From Norana najaformis (Eukaryota > Annelida > Clitellata > Crassiclitellata > Hormogastridae), in the NCBI GenBank assembly GCA_964023275.1, contig OZ029916.1, positions 13,756,607-13,820,606 of the forward strand: DNA of 64,000 bases, written 5' to 3'. The position numbers and the translations under genes were made by a program. The notes under the pieces are model-generated. The model made no database searches. It had not been told where the DNA came from and saw nothing but the letters and a program-made list of their open reading frames with translations. Positions 22,660 to 37,600 of the stretch are shown one piece after another (the stretch's first letter is position 1; each line of letters starts with the position of its first letter).

Positions 22660-25600
22660 ATGCCAGAGACATTTAGCTTTGGTATTGATCCGCTGACGTG
22701 CCACGCTTGGAACTGTGACCATACACGTGAGTACTGCTTGCTTTGTACTATGTACATTTTACCTGAAATTTAAAGGCTTCACTGCTTCATTCTGTTATCA
22801 GTCTGTTAGCTTAGACTGTCTTTCACAATTTTAGACTGGGAGAGTAAAGAAAAGAAAGGCAAAAAGGGAAGGTGAGGAAAGAAGAATGGGGCATAGAGAC
22901 AGCCAGCAGTCGAAAGAGGAATGGGTTCAGGGCAGATGGCCAGTAGTAAAAAGAGAAGTGGGATTAGAGAAGATAGCCAGTCCCTAATAAACAGCCAGAT
23001 ATGTACGTGTGTATATGAATATTTATACAGTGCCTTTTAGAACCTCTCTAAGGCACTGGGACACGGCTATCGAACAGACTGAACAGGTGCATCTTAATTA
23101 AAATTTAAAATGTTTCTTGTGCATGGTCACTGTCACTGTGGTTCTTAGTCTCGGACGTTCGTCGTTATAATCTCCTTGCCTGTCTTGCTCGTGGCTGTTG
23201 TGTGCCTGTTTATTGCATTTTGATTGGATTCAGCCTCAACTGATTTGAATATGTCCAGGTCTCTACTTCCACCCCTACTGTTTGCATTGACACACAAATA
23301 ATTGCGTCAGATGGATCACATGTCAGTGCAGCTGTATATTGTCAGCATATTGATGGACTCGAGCTCCAAGAGCGATAATAAGCTGGGTCAGAACAGCTGT
23401 ATACAATACATCAAAGTCTGGTAACACGCCTACCAGTTATGCTTGCATTCGCTTAGCACTAGTCCTGTCAGTGGGCACCTGGAGTTTGGACAGGTACCCG
23501 GGTTGTGACTCCAATACCTGACATCCAGCCATTTCTAGAAATCACTTTTCAGTTGATGAACCAGCTGACGATGGCCTGTACACAATTGTTATCGTCTCTG
23601 CCCATACAGCAGGTTAGCTCAGGCTTGAGGTATCACAGATTAACCAGTACATGGCTAGGCTAGCAATGGCTGTGACCAACGTTTCCTGTAAGCTACGCAC
23701 ATGCGCCCGCGCGCAGCAGCTTTCATCATGCCGCGCACTAAAAGTGTTCTCAGCGCAGATAATTTCATTCTTGGCAAGGAGAATAAATTTCATCATTTCA
23801 TATACCAAACTGTAGAATAGCAACATGGAATTAAGAATTGTAATTGATATTTAACAGCTGGGACACAGATTTCTTAATGCTACAAAGACCCAGCTCCAAA
23901 CAGAGAGTAATGGTTGAATGCCTTGATATCCGATCTCCGATAAAATTATATGCAGAAATGCAGAGCATGACAAGGAGGGTTTAAAATTAAGCCCTCTTTG
24001 AGCTCGTATATAAATCCAGCCCTTGACACTCCCACTGTAGCTCTCTTTTTGCATCTGTTTCACATTTTATATATATGGGTCACTGACTCAATGTCCTGTC
24101 AGCCTCTGTTCCGTATCAGTTGCTCAGTTGGAGATGGTGTACAATTATTGGAAAAACAACAAAATCAGAAGAGAAAAATTATAAGATTTTTCAAAACAGT
24201 TGATACGTTTATTTGATCTTGTTTAAAATAGGAGAGACTCCGAGAGAGGACTTGAAATAAAAAACTATTTACTTTGTAGAACTAATTAGAGCATTTTAAA
24301 TTTATAACTTAAAAAGCTGTTCTGTAAAAGCATTGTTATATTTTCCAAACAATTTTTAAGCTTTCAATTGTTTACTTTTAAAATTATTATAGATTTAATA
24401 TGACAAGTCATTGCATAATTATAGACACTTATTGCAGAAAATAAAACTGGTATATATATTGTTTATGATTACCTATTTCTGGAACCTATAGCTATAAATA
24501 GCTGAAATTTGATTGTTTTAAATAAAATTTTATCTATATATGTCTGTTTTATCAAAGTTATTAATGTAATTTTGACATTCCTTCCAATAATAAAATACCT
24601 AATATTATATACCATAACAAAAATAAGATTTCATAAATAACAGTTGAAAATAAAGTCCTGATCACAATTTTGTGCTCAGGTCATTTTTACGCTTGCTCAG
24701 TACTATCTGCTCAGCGCTCAGCAACCTTCTAACCTTAGAGGGAACGTTGGCTGTGGCAGGCTAGAGACACAATTACCATAATTTATCTTAGTGATCTAGT
24801 GAACGTATGTCTGGTGCCTTCATCTTGTCTGGAGGCATTTACGGCTGTGGTAGGTTCACCTGCTTGAGCAACCTGGTCTTATGCAAGATTTTAAGCCAGC
24901 TGGAGCCATTCACCATTGTCACACACTCAGGCAGCTCTGTGGCATTGATGGTGGTGGTATATGGTTGATACAGTTTTTATCCAGTGACAATGATTTTAAT
25001 GAATATTATTAAATTATATATGTGAGACACTCTGTTGCAATTTAAATAGACCCATAAATTATAAGCTAAGCTTTATTAACGTTCCTGTTTAAATTGTGGC
25101 ACTATATACAGTATCTTTCTGTATTTATTTAAAGCACTTGTAACACGCGCAGTGTCAGTTCACTTGAATCTGTGGCATGGAAATACATGTATTTAGTATC
25201 TCTGGTAACTTTGGGTGGGGTTATTAATGGCAGTATAGTACAATGACACTGTAAAAAATATCAAACAAGGCATTAAACAACACGTATTGTAAATTTTTAG
25301 AAAGCGCAAAATTTTTTCCACCAAATTTTGCCACATATAAATGTATATAAGAATTATCCAGAAGAATTTGCCTTTGCTAAAAAAAAATTATTGATTAGTG
25401 TTCTCACCTGAAATATGCATTTCGATGGGTGACGACATTTATCCAATGACAGAGCGACGAATACCCACTCATAATGAATGCAGGTACCTGGGCGGTACTT
25501 GCATCCCAAGGCTACCGACTTAACACTTGGAATTGCTAACATGTGGTACATGGACGAGCTAGTAAGTAGTCTATTCATGACATCTCACATGTTAATCTCT

Positions 25601-28600
25601 CTCTCATTTTCGCAGTACCTGTACAGGCATTTCCTTTTCTCTGTCCTTTTTTTGATTGCTGTCATTGGATATTCATAATTTCTTACTATTTTTCACACTG
25701 TATTTATGTAATATTTAGAAATTCGATAATCTGAGCATAGGCCTAAGATTAGAAATGGCAGATAGCAAGCATCAACGTTCATACTCTGTGGAAAAAAACT
25801 AGCTGCTATAAATCGCATATGTGGTGGAAAACCAACCCAGAGTTTCTAATTCTTTAAACTATGCTCTGTTCTTGGCTGAAACATGAAGCTAAACTGTAAT
25901 TTTGTGATAAGTACCCCTATTCTAGTGTCAGGTTTGAGCCAAAAGTGTGCACAGTTCTGATGTACTGGAAATAGACAAAACTCATGTGCAGGTGGTTTGC
26001 TCATGAGAGGCAAAATGGAACACAGATATGTGCCCCAATTCTTCAATCACAAGCAACGAAATTTGGAAATATAGCGGGGACGGGTCATGCCAAGCAAGCC
26101 AAGGGTTTATAAATCGGTTTATGGCTAAATCAGATGGTGAAAGCGAGGGCAAGAGTTTAAGCACAGGCTTAAGTGATGATGACGATGACAGTGTAGTAGC
26201 TGATGTGATACAAATATCACGCACAGAAGCTCTCAACAGTAAAGATGCGGCAATTGGGAATTATGATTTTTAGAGGAGCAAATCACAGAAAGTGCTGAAG
26301 TAATTTTTCGCTGAAGAAGTAAAGATTTTTTTGTGAAAGAATAAGGTATAAAACCAAAACCAGCAGCAAATAACGTCCTTTAATATTGATGGACACTTTG
26401 ATCTAAGACCTCAGTGCACTTTTATATATTAAATTATACATAGTTAACTTTGTATCTGTGTGGACTTTTGTGACAAGTTATGTATATCACCTGTGGAAAT
26501 AAACTTCTGCTGTGCAGAATTGGCGTTATCCCCAAACAACCATGAAGTTCAGATCTACAAGTGGTCTGATGGGAAATGGAACCTGACCGATGTACTGGCT
26601 GAACATGTCCAGAGAGTGACTGGCATTGATTGGGCTCTGAACAGCAACCGTATCGTCACCTGTGGTGTAGTAAGTTACTTTACAGGATCATAATAGTCTT
26701 AATGGTTCTAAATATTGGGTATAGGATACACATAAAGCGTAATTAACCCAGTCCACATACTTGACCTCAGAGTTAGTAACTCTGGTTTGAAGTTACTCAG
26801 TTGGAGTTACTTGGAGTTCAGTAAGCTTGATGTGTTGCTGTCGTTGATCTTTCAAAGTTGTCAGTGACTAAGCTTTGAACCACTGACTTGCCCATTTTGA
26901 AGCATTTGTTGACTCGAGAAAAGGCACCCAGGCTTTGATTTTATTGTGTATTAATTAAAGAAACGAACAGGTCAGTCTCTGCAGTATATGAATTGTTACA
27001 GTTTCTGAATGTACGCATCTATCGACAACATTTGTAACTCAAATTCCCAGCTGAGAGCGCAACAGACTACTTGTAACAAATATTTTTGAGCTCTCCCAGT
27101 AAAGCGTTAGCGTCTGCTGTTACTTTCTGTTCTCTGCCAAGTCAGTGGTTACCGCTGACATCAGACATTGGGCACAAATGCTGACATTGTTGTACAGTCT
27201 TACCTGCAAAATACCATTGCAACAATGTGTCTTGTTATCAAATGCAAAATATCTTAGCTCATGGATTATTGTTCATATAATGCAGGGAACATTTAGTATT
27301 TGTAAAAAGCATCTGAATATGTCATGAATGTTGTACTTGGTAAAAGCATCTGAATATGTTTCCAAAATCGTTTTCCAGTGGTGGTAATTGTAGCAAGAAT
27401 AATGGAATAGTAGCATGTACTGTGGTAGAAATTAATGTATCTCAGAAGAATTCTGGGGCCTTGACTGCGACCATGCTATTTATCGAATTCACTTTATGTT
27501 GGAGCTTGCTGTAATGGGTAGATTGTTTACTGTTTCATTTGACTGTGCTTAGCATACATTTTCAACCTATCTTAAGTCACGTCTGATCTAATCTAATGAC
27601 TTCTTAACACCATTATCATTATGCCCAAGGCATCATTCGGTGGTCACTTCAAGTGAAATTGTAATCATAATCTATCAGAGAAGCCATGTTGTTTAGAACA
27701 TTAAGATAGCCATGTGTGGAGCCTTGTTTGAAATTCTTAAAATGCACTGATACCTACTTACACACACACATATACACACAGACCCACACTCACACACATG
27801 TACAATCATACTTGACGTGAAGGTGTTCAAAAGAGTTAATGGAAATATGCGTATGTTTGAATAGTTGGTGTTTGCATGCTGATTGTCAGGATCGTAATGC
27901 ATACGTGTGGACGCAGCAACCAGATGGCAAGTGGAAGCCAGCGCTTGTCATTTTGCGCATCAACCGTGCAGCCACCTGTGTCAAGTGGTCACCACTGGAG
28001 ACAAAGTTTGCAGTCGGTAGTGGAGCAAGACTCATATCCGTCTGTTACTTTGAGCAAGAGAATGATTGGTGGGTGAGCAAACACATCAAGAAGCCAATCA
28101 AATCTACTGTTACCTGGTGAGTTGAAGCTGCCTGATTGTATATTAGCAGCCTAGCATGTTTAAAACATTGTTGATTGGCTAATGAGTAGGGCTGTAGTAA
28201 ATTGAACATTTAAACACAAATAATGGCTTGAAAAAATTTAAGTTATCATGGATCACTTTTTTGAATATTTACATTGCTTAGGTGAATCAAACTCTGCCTC
28301 CTGTTAAAGAGGTTGTTAAAATGAGACAGGCCTGCCAAAATTTCAGTTACATCAGCTCTTGTATGTGCTACCTGAGCCACGGCCAGTGTGCCAAAATTCT
28401 TACATATGAATGATTCCACATAAAATCAGCACAGCACCCATCATGACCATCTCTGATTTTGTGGAAAACTGGTATAGCTATTCAACTTGATCAGAAACTT
28501 TCAAGGCTGGAATTTTAGGTTTTTATGTCAACCTGTGTCCAAGATATAAGTCACTGAACTTTGACCAAAATGCATCAACCCATGTGGGTCAGACTGCTGT

Positions 28601-31600
28601 ATCTTGGATTCTGTAGCACCTAGGGAGATAATGTTTATACCAAACTGAAGGTAATTGAAAGCTCTGTCTGGGCCTGCTAACTGGAATCTTTAAAATTTAA
28701 TTACAAAACATACTGAGCAACCTGAGCCTATTAACCTTAACCCAGGTCATTTTGTACAAACCAAATTTTATTTTTCTTTTGTGTAATCAACATGTTATGG
28801 TGAGCAATTGCTGAAAATTGTAGAATGGGCACTCTTTTAGTTTATTTTTAATTTTAATGTTTTTATTTTAAACCTCACACAGACTGTTGGAAAGCCTTGA
28901 AGCCCATCACTGTTGTGGTTGAAGGTATAGCAAGAGTCAAGGTGTTGGATAATTGACTTATTTAATTTTTCATATGACAGGGTATGAATAAAGAATGAAG
29001 TTGTTTTGATTGTAATACCTCACAAACTCACAGACTGTAAGAAAGATTTTGAATTGGACACTGAATGGTAGAGAGCTTTTGTAAGAATTGCACAACTGGG
29101 TATGTTGATATATTGAGGAGCATTATAATCACCTTTATCAATTGATATTTGCAGCATTGACTGGCATCCAAACAATGTCCTCTTGGCATGTGGATCAACA
29201 GATTTTAAAGCAAGGTACTGTGCACAGAAAAGAAACTGTCTTTAATAAACTACGTAACTGGTTCATCTAAGAAAACATGCACCTTCCTTTTTTTGCTGAG
29301 GAATTCCACAACCACCTTGGTGATAAAATTAGCTCAATAAGAGCTTTTGCTGATAATAATTGTTGCGTGCTGAATTCTCACAAGTGCTTCTGTAACTTTT
29401 CTGAGTTTTGCCAAGTTGCTGTTATTGGGGTTAAGAAGGTCAACTCAACAATCTAACTAACTTCTTTAGAAACCATTAACTACTACTGCTTATCGATCTT
29501 ATCGCTCTACTGAATAGCCTAGTTTGTGTATTTTCAGCCACTCTGACACACTCTGCCACTGACACACTGATGGATCCAGTTTTGTTGCACATCTTGTTAG
29601 TCCCAGGCTAGATCATAACATTATCTACTATGACCTGCTAGCTGCAAAACCTAACCAGTTACGGCTGCAGTCAGTTTTCAGTGCTGGAGCCAATCTGATA
29701 TATAGAGCAGAAAGTTTTATTTGACCCCATTACTCCAAGATTCAGCTCCACTGGCTCGACATATACAAGTTAGTGGGGTTCTTTGTGGTTCTTTGCTGGC
29801 ACATAAATCCAGCTGTGGCCTTGCTCCTCCCAACTTCTTTGACCTTTTTCCTCCACTTGCTTACATGAAACGTCCGTTATACTTCATTCTATGACTAGTG
29901 TTTCTATGGTTATACCATGTATATTTTTCAATGTTCATTATGTATTTTTGTTGTTATTAGTACAGCAAGTTTTTGTGTTAATTCTAGTTATAGTTTTGCT
30001 TCTTGAGTTTTAGTTTTTATTCCATTATCATTGCTACCTGAGTTTTATTTACATTTATTGTTAATGAAAACCTAGAGTTTTGCTAACAATACAGTATCAT
30101 TGGCAGAAACTTCACTGCTTACAACAGCCAAAATCAGGTTTATTGAGATTTTTGCAGTTATGATAAAATTCAAAAGTCAGGGTGTACACAGTGCACAGGT
30201 TACACTCAAGAGTTTACTGTATTACTAAATTCTGTACTTCAAAGTACTGAAAGTCATAAAATTGTCTCCAAATGTTTATTTGGAGACAATTTCTCTCTAA
30301 TTATTATTTCCAAAGAGGTTAAATAAGTTTTATGTATGTTAAATTATGAATAGTGAGTTCAAATATTTTTATGTGGTTTTGGTTGATAGTTTCTGTGAAT
30401 GACAGTTGAGAATATTATTAAAATGTATTTTTACTTTTCCTTCAGGGTGTATTCTGCTTATATCAAGGAAGTCGATGAGAAACCAAATGCTACTAGTTGG
30501 GGAAGCAAGATGCCATTTGGAAATCTAATGGCAGAGTTTTCAAATGGAGCAGGTTAGACTAAGTAGAATGTATTGTAAATGAAGTTTCCCCTATTATAAT
30601 ATTTTTAGTAGCAGATCCTGTGGCTCTTGAGTTGGGAATCATCTGCCATAGTGATAAAAGTTTTGATCCATTATTTTATTTACAGTATTTTCTGGACTAT
30701 AAGTCGCAGTTTTTACATGCTCTTTGAAAGGAGCGACTTATAGAAAGCTGTGACTTATGTGCAGAAATTAAACAATTTTTGGAGTAAGTTATATTCAGCA
30801 AAGATCAATAACTAACAAAATACATTAAATCACAGTAGAAGCATAATTTGTTTGGTGAGTGCAGTACTAGACTTACCACAGCTCCACATGTAAGAGATGA
30901 ATAGGGATAGTGTTATTTATATGGCTAAATTTGACCAAACTTGCAACTGCTGATCTGCAGTAGGTTTAGTTAGTACTGACTTTGATAGATAACGAAAGAT
31001 GGAATACTATTTAAAACCAGTATTTATAATAAATCATTACTGAAACAGATAAGATTGCGCTTGAGGCTGTTCGCAGCTGCTAACTTAAGAACAACATGAC
31101 TGGTCCAGATTTTGAGAAAATAGAGCAATGTAGGCCATATTTTCGATGATCTCACATGGGTTCCTGAAATGGGTTTTATTCAAACTGCACCTTGTGGTTG
31201 TTTGTGGCTATGCCAGCCATTTGACATCATTAAACTTGGGACAGAAATGTAGTTAGTGGGTTGTAGAGAAGTTTGTTAGAGTTATCATGGAAATAAAATA
31301 CTTGTACTTTCTACAGGAAGAACAGTAAGGTAAGGTCAACTTCAGCATCCATGGCAACCTTATGATACGTTGTTGAACTCGGAGAAAAAATGTAGTTAGT
31401 GGTTTCTAAAGAAGTTAGTTAGAAGTTAAGCAATCATCAATTGATGCCTTGGACAGTATGGTAACGGTGCTAGAGAAGTCTTTAGATTAGATTAAATTAG
31501 ATTAGATGATACCTCACTGCAAAGTTCCCTCGATCTCCAGGTTAAACCTTCTGGGCAAAAGTGTACCGAGAATGCCTAATGCCAGTTTTCACTCGCCTTC

Positions 31601-34600
31601 GGTCAACGACCAGGCGAATTTATTCATCACAAGAAAAATATGGGCAATGTCTATGATCAGTGAAGTCTTCTTGCGTTTTTACCTTTTGTTTTAACAGTTT
31701 TAAATCTCAGTAAGCTACATTTGTAAACTACAACTGACTTAGGCTTAATTGAATTTGGGGTTGAAATTAAACTGCTCTGCTTGGAGTTGACTATGGCATC
31801 GCCATTTGTGCAGGCCTAACTCTTTCTTGTAATAATCAGCTACAGTCTGTTTTAAATGTTGCAGCTAGACTGATCGGTGGTATACTTAGGTCTGAACATG
31901 CATCCAGTTTCATATGGGAGGAACTGCAACGGTTACCTATGCAAAAATGCATTGAATTTATGATCTTATTCTTGTCTTGTAGGTTTTGCCCCCCACTTGG
32001 CTAATTTAGCTATATGTCTTGGTGTCATCCTTCCTGGCCTCAGATATCTATGCTGTGCTGCACAAGGCATCCAGCATCAAAGTTTCACTGTGGTTGGTCC
32101 ATCTTTCTGAAATAGGTTGCCTAGTAATCGATGACATAAACTCTTTGATCTTTCTCTGCCGCTTTTCCGTAAGCACTTGGAAACCGTTCTACTTGATTGT
32201 GCTCGTTCATTGGCAGGTTGGGAGTGCCACTGCTGAGTTTCTCTTGAAGTGGCACTATACAAATTCGTGATTATGATTACGATTTAGATCTGTAAGCTGT
32301 GTTTATGGCATGTCTGAGAGGTCCTTGAAAGGTGCTGTACATATGTTCAGGTACATACATGTGATATTGTGATAGAATTCTTAATGATCTGAAGTTACTC
32401 TATTCTACAGTTCAGATTTTATTGGCTGACATTATCTTTTCTTGATTGCTGTATGAAGGTGGCTGGATTCATGGGGTCAGTTTTTCTGCAAGTGGAGAGA
32501 AGATTGCGTGGGTTGGTCATGACTCCAGCGTTTCTGTGGTCAATGCTGCAGACGGATTAAAGTAATTTGTTTTGGTATAACTGTAGAACTAATCAGTCTC
32601 TATAATTTTGCTGTTATCATTAGTTCAGTATTGCCAGTTGAGTAGCCATTTGTCCATTACAATTATTATTAATTACAGAGTCAGAGCAATGATAGGACTT
32701 CTTTAGAGCGATTATAAATGTTTTTTACTCATGTCGTATTTTGCAGTTTTACAGAGAAAGATTTTGAGCAATAGGAAAGTAGTACAAACAGCCTTGAGCC
32801 AAAGATGCCACAAAACATGAGAATTGACAAGATAGCATAATACCTGATATGTCTCTTTTGGAGGCATTTGAGAAGTAAATATACAGTGTTGTGACTGGAC
32901 AACACCCACTTGAGAGACAACACAGTCTATGGCAGTTGTAAAAGATCATGTTCTGCTAGGTATTCAAGCAAGCCAATGCCACTTTCACTTGGATTTGTTT
33001 TTTGGCTTTTATTACACGTTTTTGTTGTTATTTATTTGTTTAAATACTTATAAATCAACAGTTAGGAGTTTCTCAAAAGTGGTGCTCTCTAGGCTCATCA
33101 TCAATAAGATGTTCAAGATCGAAAAGAATGACAGGATTATCCGTAGTCTATTTATGTTTCCAAAGCTCGAATAGGTCTCCAGTGACAAGCTGTTGCCTGC
33201 ACAATGAAACTAACCAGCTGAACGCCATCCATGGTTGATGCAGGGAAGTTTGAGTCATTTGGTGCTCACAGCATACTATCATGCCTTTTGATTGGACATC
33301 CTGAAGTTGATAGTTGACACACTTGATTTGGTCCATGTGGCTCAGCTGAATCTTAAGTGGCTCTGGATCTAAGACCACCAACTGATCTAACTGTCTTTAA
33401 AATCATTCTACTTCAAAATCAGGCAATTTTCAGTTATCTGTATGTCCAGATGTAAGAGGCATACTGCACTTGTTTGTTGTGTGTACAACCTATGTGACTA
33501 GTAATCCATGTAATTAGTAGGCAAAGTCTGACTTGATTATGTGTTCCCATCTGCTGGATATAGGCTTTAAAAGTTGACCATAAAGATCTGACAACAGCAG
33601 TCATGAAAAGAAAGTATTGATAAATACTATCCTAAATTTATTAACTTTTTCTTGCATTTTCTGATAGAGTATGGTTCAATTTATAAGTGTGCGAAAGAGC
33701 CGGATGGTCTTTTTTGCTTTAAGCAGTTTTCACGTTTCAGATATGGTCGTTGCACTGTATTTGACATACTTAGTGCCCTAGTATATCAATACACCCGCAA
33801 CCTTTTATAGCGCACTCTGATATAATGCGAATGGGTTCTAAATTTTTCTATGTGAAACATTAATTTCTAGCACTGCATATGCTAGTGTTCAATTGTTCTT
33901 GTAATACTTCACTGTTGTAGAGTGACTTCATTATGGTAGCAAAGTCTTTGTGCAAACTGCATAACATATAATAAAATAAAATAGATATGTTGCATAATTT
34001 AAAACTGAGCCATTGCATTGCTTCAAAGTGGTTTTGCAATTTTGATTTTGATATGCTGAGGTAGCAAGTATGTAAATATCATGCATGATTGCAACTTGCA
34101 AAACCAAAATATTACCATATTTGACTGGTGGTAAACTGTTTAAAACAAAAAACCATCAAGATTTTTGTACACTGCTCAGTTGAACCGTGTTCAATCAGAA
34201 AATGCAATAAAAGTGTATTAACATTAGTGTGGTTTTAGCAATATGTTCTCCTCTTGACCATTGTGTAGTGTTAAGGTAATCCGTTGCCTAAATAGGCAGG
34301 GAGTGTTCATTTTAGATCAAGAAGAGTAATACTCCTGAAGACAAAATAACATAGATAGCTTTAGAAAGAATTTGAGAAATTTTAATTGTATTATTAATTA
34401 AAGTTAAATACACATATGGTAACTTTGCATACTTATTTGGCACCTATTGATAAAGTGCATTTATTTTAACTTTCTTATCGGAGGCAATTCGTGGATCCCC
34501 TTTAAAACAAGTTTCATTACAGAAAGGTTTCTTGCATTAGATATGAAAAGTTCCAAGTGGGTTTCCTCTACATTGTAGCCACAGTTTGATGAACTTGGAT

Positions 34601-37600
34601 ATTAGAGCTTGATTAGTCAAAGTAGAGAGAAGTAGTGATCTTCACAATGATTCTTTGTGAATAATCTACTTCATGCATCCAGTGTAGTCATAAACAGGTT
34701 GTAAGATTTAAATGGCCAAAGTGCTGCGAGTACAGTCATCTAAGCTTCTTGAAAGACATGGGTCCTTGCAACTGGTTGACTGACTACCTTGACTCTAACT
34801 CCCTCATGCCTCCTCTTCAATCTGGAAGTTCCACTCTACTGAATCACTTATTACACGTCTCTTGGCCAACATCCTTGGAGCTTTTGACCATGGACAGGTT
34901 ACCCTTCTTGCCCTTTGGGATTTTAGCACTGCTTTTGATTTTGTGTGTCACTCTATCCTTTTGGAGCATCTGGAGAAATCTTTTGGCATTACTGATACTG
35001 CCTTCTTTGATTTCAGTCATTCCTCTCAGACCGCTCCCATTCTGTTATGTTTGGGTCCACACGTTCCGCCTGGTCCCTTATTCCTTTTGGCTTCCCTCAG
35101 GATTCTGTCCTGGCCCCTGTGCTTTATGTTCTGTACACTGCCGACCTGGAATGGGTTCTCCTTCCCATAGATGTTGCTGTCCACCAGTATTCAGACAACA
35201 CTCAGGCCTTCGTTCATGGCCCAGCGAATGTGGCTTTCTCTTTGGTTGAGAGGATTCTTGATGCAACATCTGCCCTTGGTTTCTGGATGTCCTCTAATTG
35301 CCTCTGATTGAACTGTGGTAAGACCCAGTTCATTTGACTTGGCAGTTGTGCTCAGCTTGCTAAGATCGATTCCTCATCCTTATGCCAGAGGTTTCTTCCA
35401 CAGTCTGTAATCTTAGCGTTTTCCTGGACTGCAAACTCTGTTTGACTGATGATGTTAACAGTGTCTGCTGCTCATGCTCTTACCACCTTTGTCTGCTGTG
35501 TAGCATCCGCTGCTCCTTCTCCTGTCATGCTGCTGCTACTCTAATTCACGCCCTTATCTGCACCAGGGTGGACTTTGGTTATGCTGTTTTTGCTGGACTC
35601 TCACTAATTTATATTTCAAAGCTTCAGTCTGTTCTCAGTGCCACTGCCTGTCTTATTGGAGGCATCCCTGTCTTGTTGGAGACATCCCTACTTATGTGCC
35701 TATAACTTCCTTTATGTGGTAAACTTTGACTTGCTCCCCATTCAGCAACATATTCAGTTTAAGATCCTAACCCTTATGTGTAATTGTCTCATTGGCTTTG
35801 CTTCATCATACCTTAGGGACTTCTGCATTTTGGTCTCCTTGGTTCCAGAGCGTTGCACTCTCTGGTCGGCTTCCTTGGACTCCTGACTGTCCCTCGTATA
35901 CAGCCTGCTACAGCTCATTCCAGAAGCTTTGCCTATATTGGACCTACCAGCTGGAATTGACTTTCCAGATAACTGCAGCTCGAGCTCCTCGGTTTGTCCC
36001 TTCTGCATATTCGCAAGCACCTAAGTTTGTATTATTTGACAGTGATCTCACAGTTTATTCGTGAAGTGGTGCTTTGTAAGTGGCAGATTACAATTCAATT
36101 ACAGTAATCACAAGATAAATTTATTCTAACATTATAACATTTTTGCATTTGACTGCTTCACTCAACATGCATATATTTCTACTATATCACAGTTACTCAT
36201 TGACCGAGTTTTAAGTCATATTCCCACTAGACAGGTTGATATTAACAAATCATCCATCTCAGTTGACCAGTTCTTCTGATATATCTTCAATGTCCATAAT
36301 GTTCTTTCTTCTCAGAGTTGTCTTTTTATGTCCTGATTTCATGTACTGTTATTCGGTTACCATAGTGACCATTTTCATATTTAACTCTGTTACCATGTGT
36401 TTAATTTAAATAATAATCTGTCAGTCTGCCTGTGTAAATGTTATATTTTAAGTCTGTGGTACCAGATCACATTGCAAATGCCATTTAATTAAATTAATTA
36501 TTTTGATCATATGCTAACTAAACAAATGAACAAGTTGTTTGACAAGTGATCACTATGCAATGTAATTCGGACTTTGCCTACTGATTGCCAGTCACACAGA
36601 AAGTATAATAAAAAACGAATTACGTGATGTAGATCACTAAAAATTGTCAGATTTAGAAGTAGAAGATTTTGAAGGCACAGCTGAAAATTATTACAGCTAA
36701 AATTATAATACACACTATAACAGTGATTTTTTTCTAACTGCACAAAGCACTGTACTGCAGACTAATATTTCATCCAATTTGGTATAAAAGTTCTAAGATG
36801 TAAATTGTCAAAAATTGGACATCTCAAAGTTTTGCCAAGCACCTTCTGATGTGGGGTCTTGGAATCTGCAATATCTGTGAAAGCATTCTAAACATTGCAG
36901 ACAACATTTTGCACTGTCCCACCTAATACATGTTGCAATACAATGCACATGTTAAGGTGATGTGGTTGGGATTTTTCCCATAATTGGTTGGGTTGAGCTG
37001 GAAGGACCCTTTTGGTAAAATACCTCTTTAATATTTGTCTTTGTTTTGAATGTGTTCCTAGGTAACTGTTGATAAACACAATTGTGAATAAACATAACAC
37101 TGCATGTATTGTCCAGTGGGCCTCTCATTATTCCACTATCAGATCTGTAATGCTGCAAAGACTACTTCTCTTGATTTCTCCTTTGTACCTTTCATTGATC
37201 ATGTACTGCACCTTAGGTCTCTGTAGGCCTAAGGAGGTCTATGATTCTACTAGCTGCATTGTCAATTACCTGCAGCAGCAGCTCAGCTCCTCACAAGTGA
37301 TAATGTGCCATTGAAAGTAGTCTTGAAACAGCAGATGCTAATGTAGCCAGAACACTCCTAGACATAATTGTCTGGTAGTAAAACATTGTCTGTGTGGCCT
37401 TTAGTCTTTTATTTGTCCTTTGGTTAAAGAATAGGTTAATGCTGTTCTTCTTGACTTCTCAGCTACTGTTGGTATCATTGATCATGGCATAGTTTTTCAT
37501 GTTGTGAACACTTGTTAGGCTACTCAGATGCTGCTAATCTCAACTAGCTTTCATCTTGCCTGTGTCCTTGCACTCAGTCTGGAATTAAGGAATATACACA

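Noticed and set aside
26028-26273. 81-codon ORF with an acidic SDDDDD run
   Set aside because: No recognised family, no splice support and no start context. A transposase remnant is possible but cannot be shown.
33800-33845. Tigger/pogo-type transposon
   Set aside because: Only one end-like word was seen, with no matching inverted partner or transposase remains.
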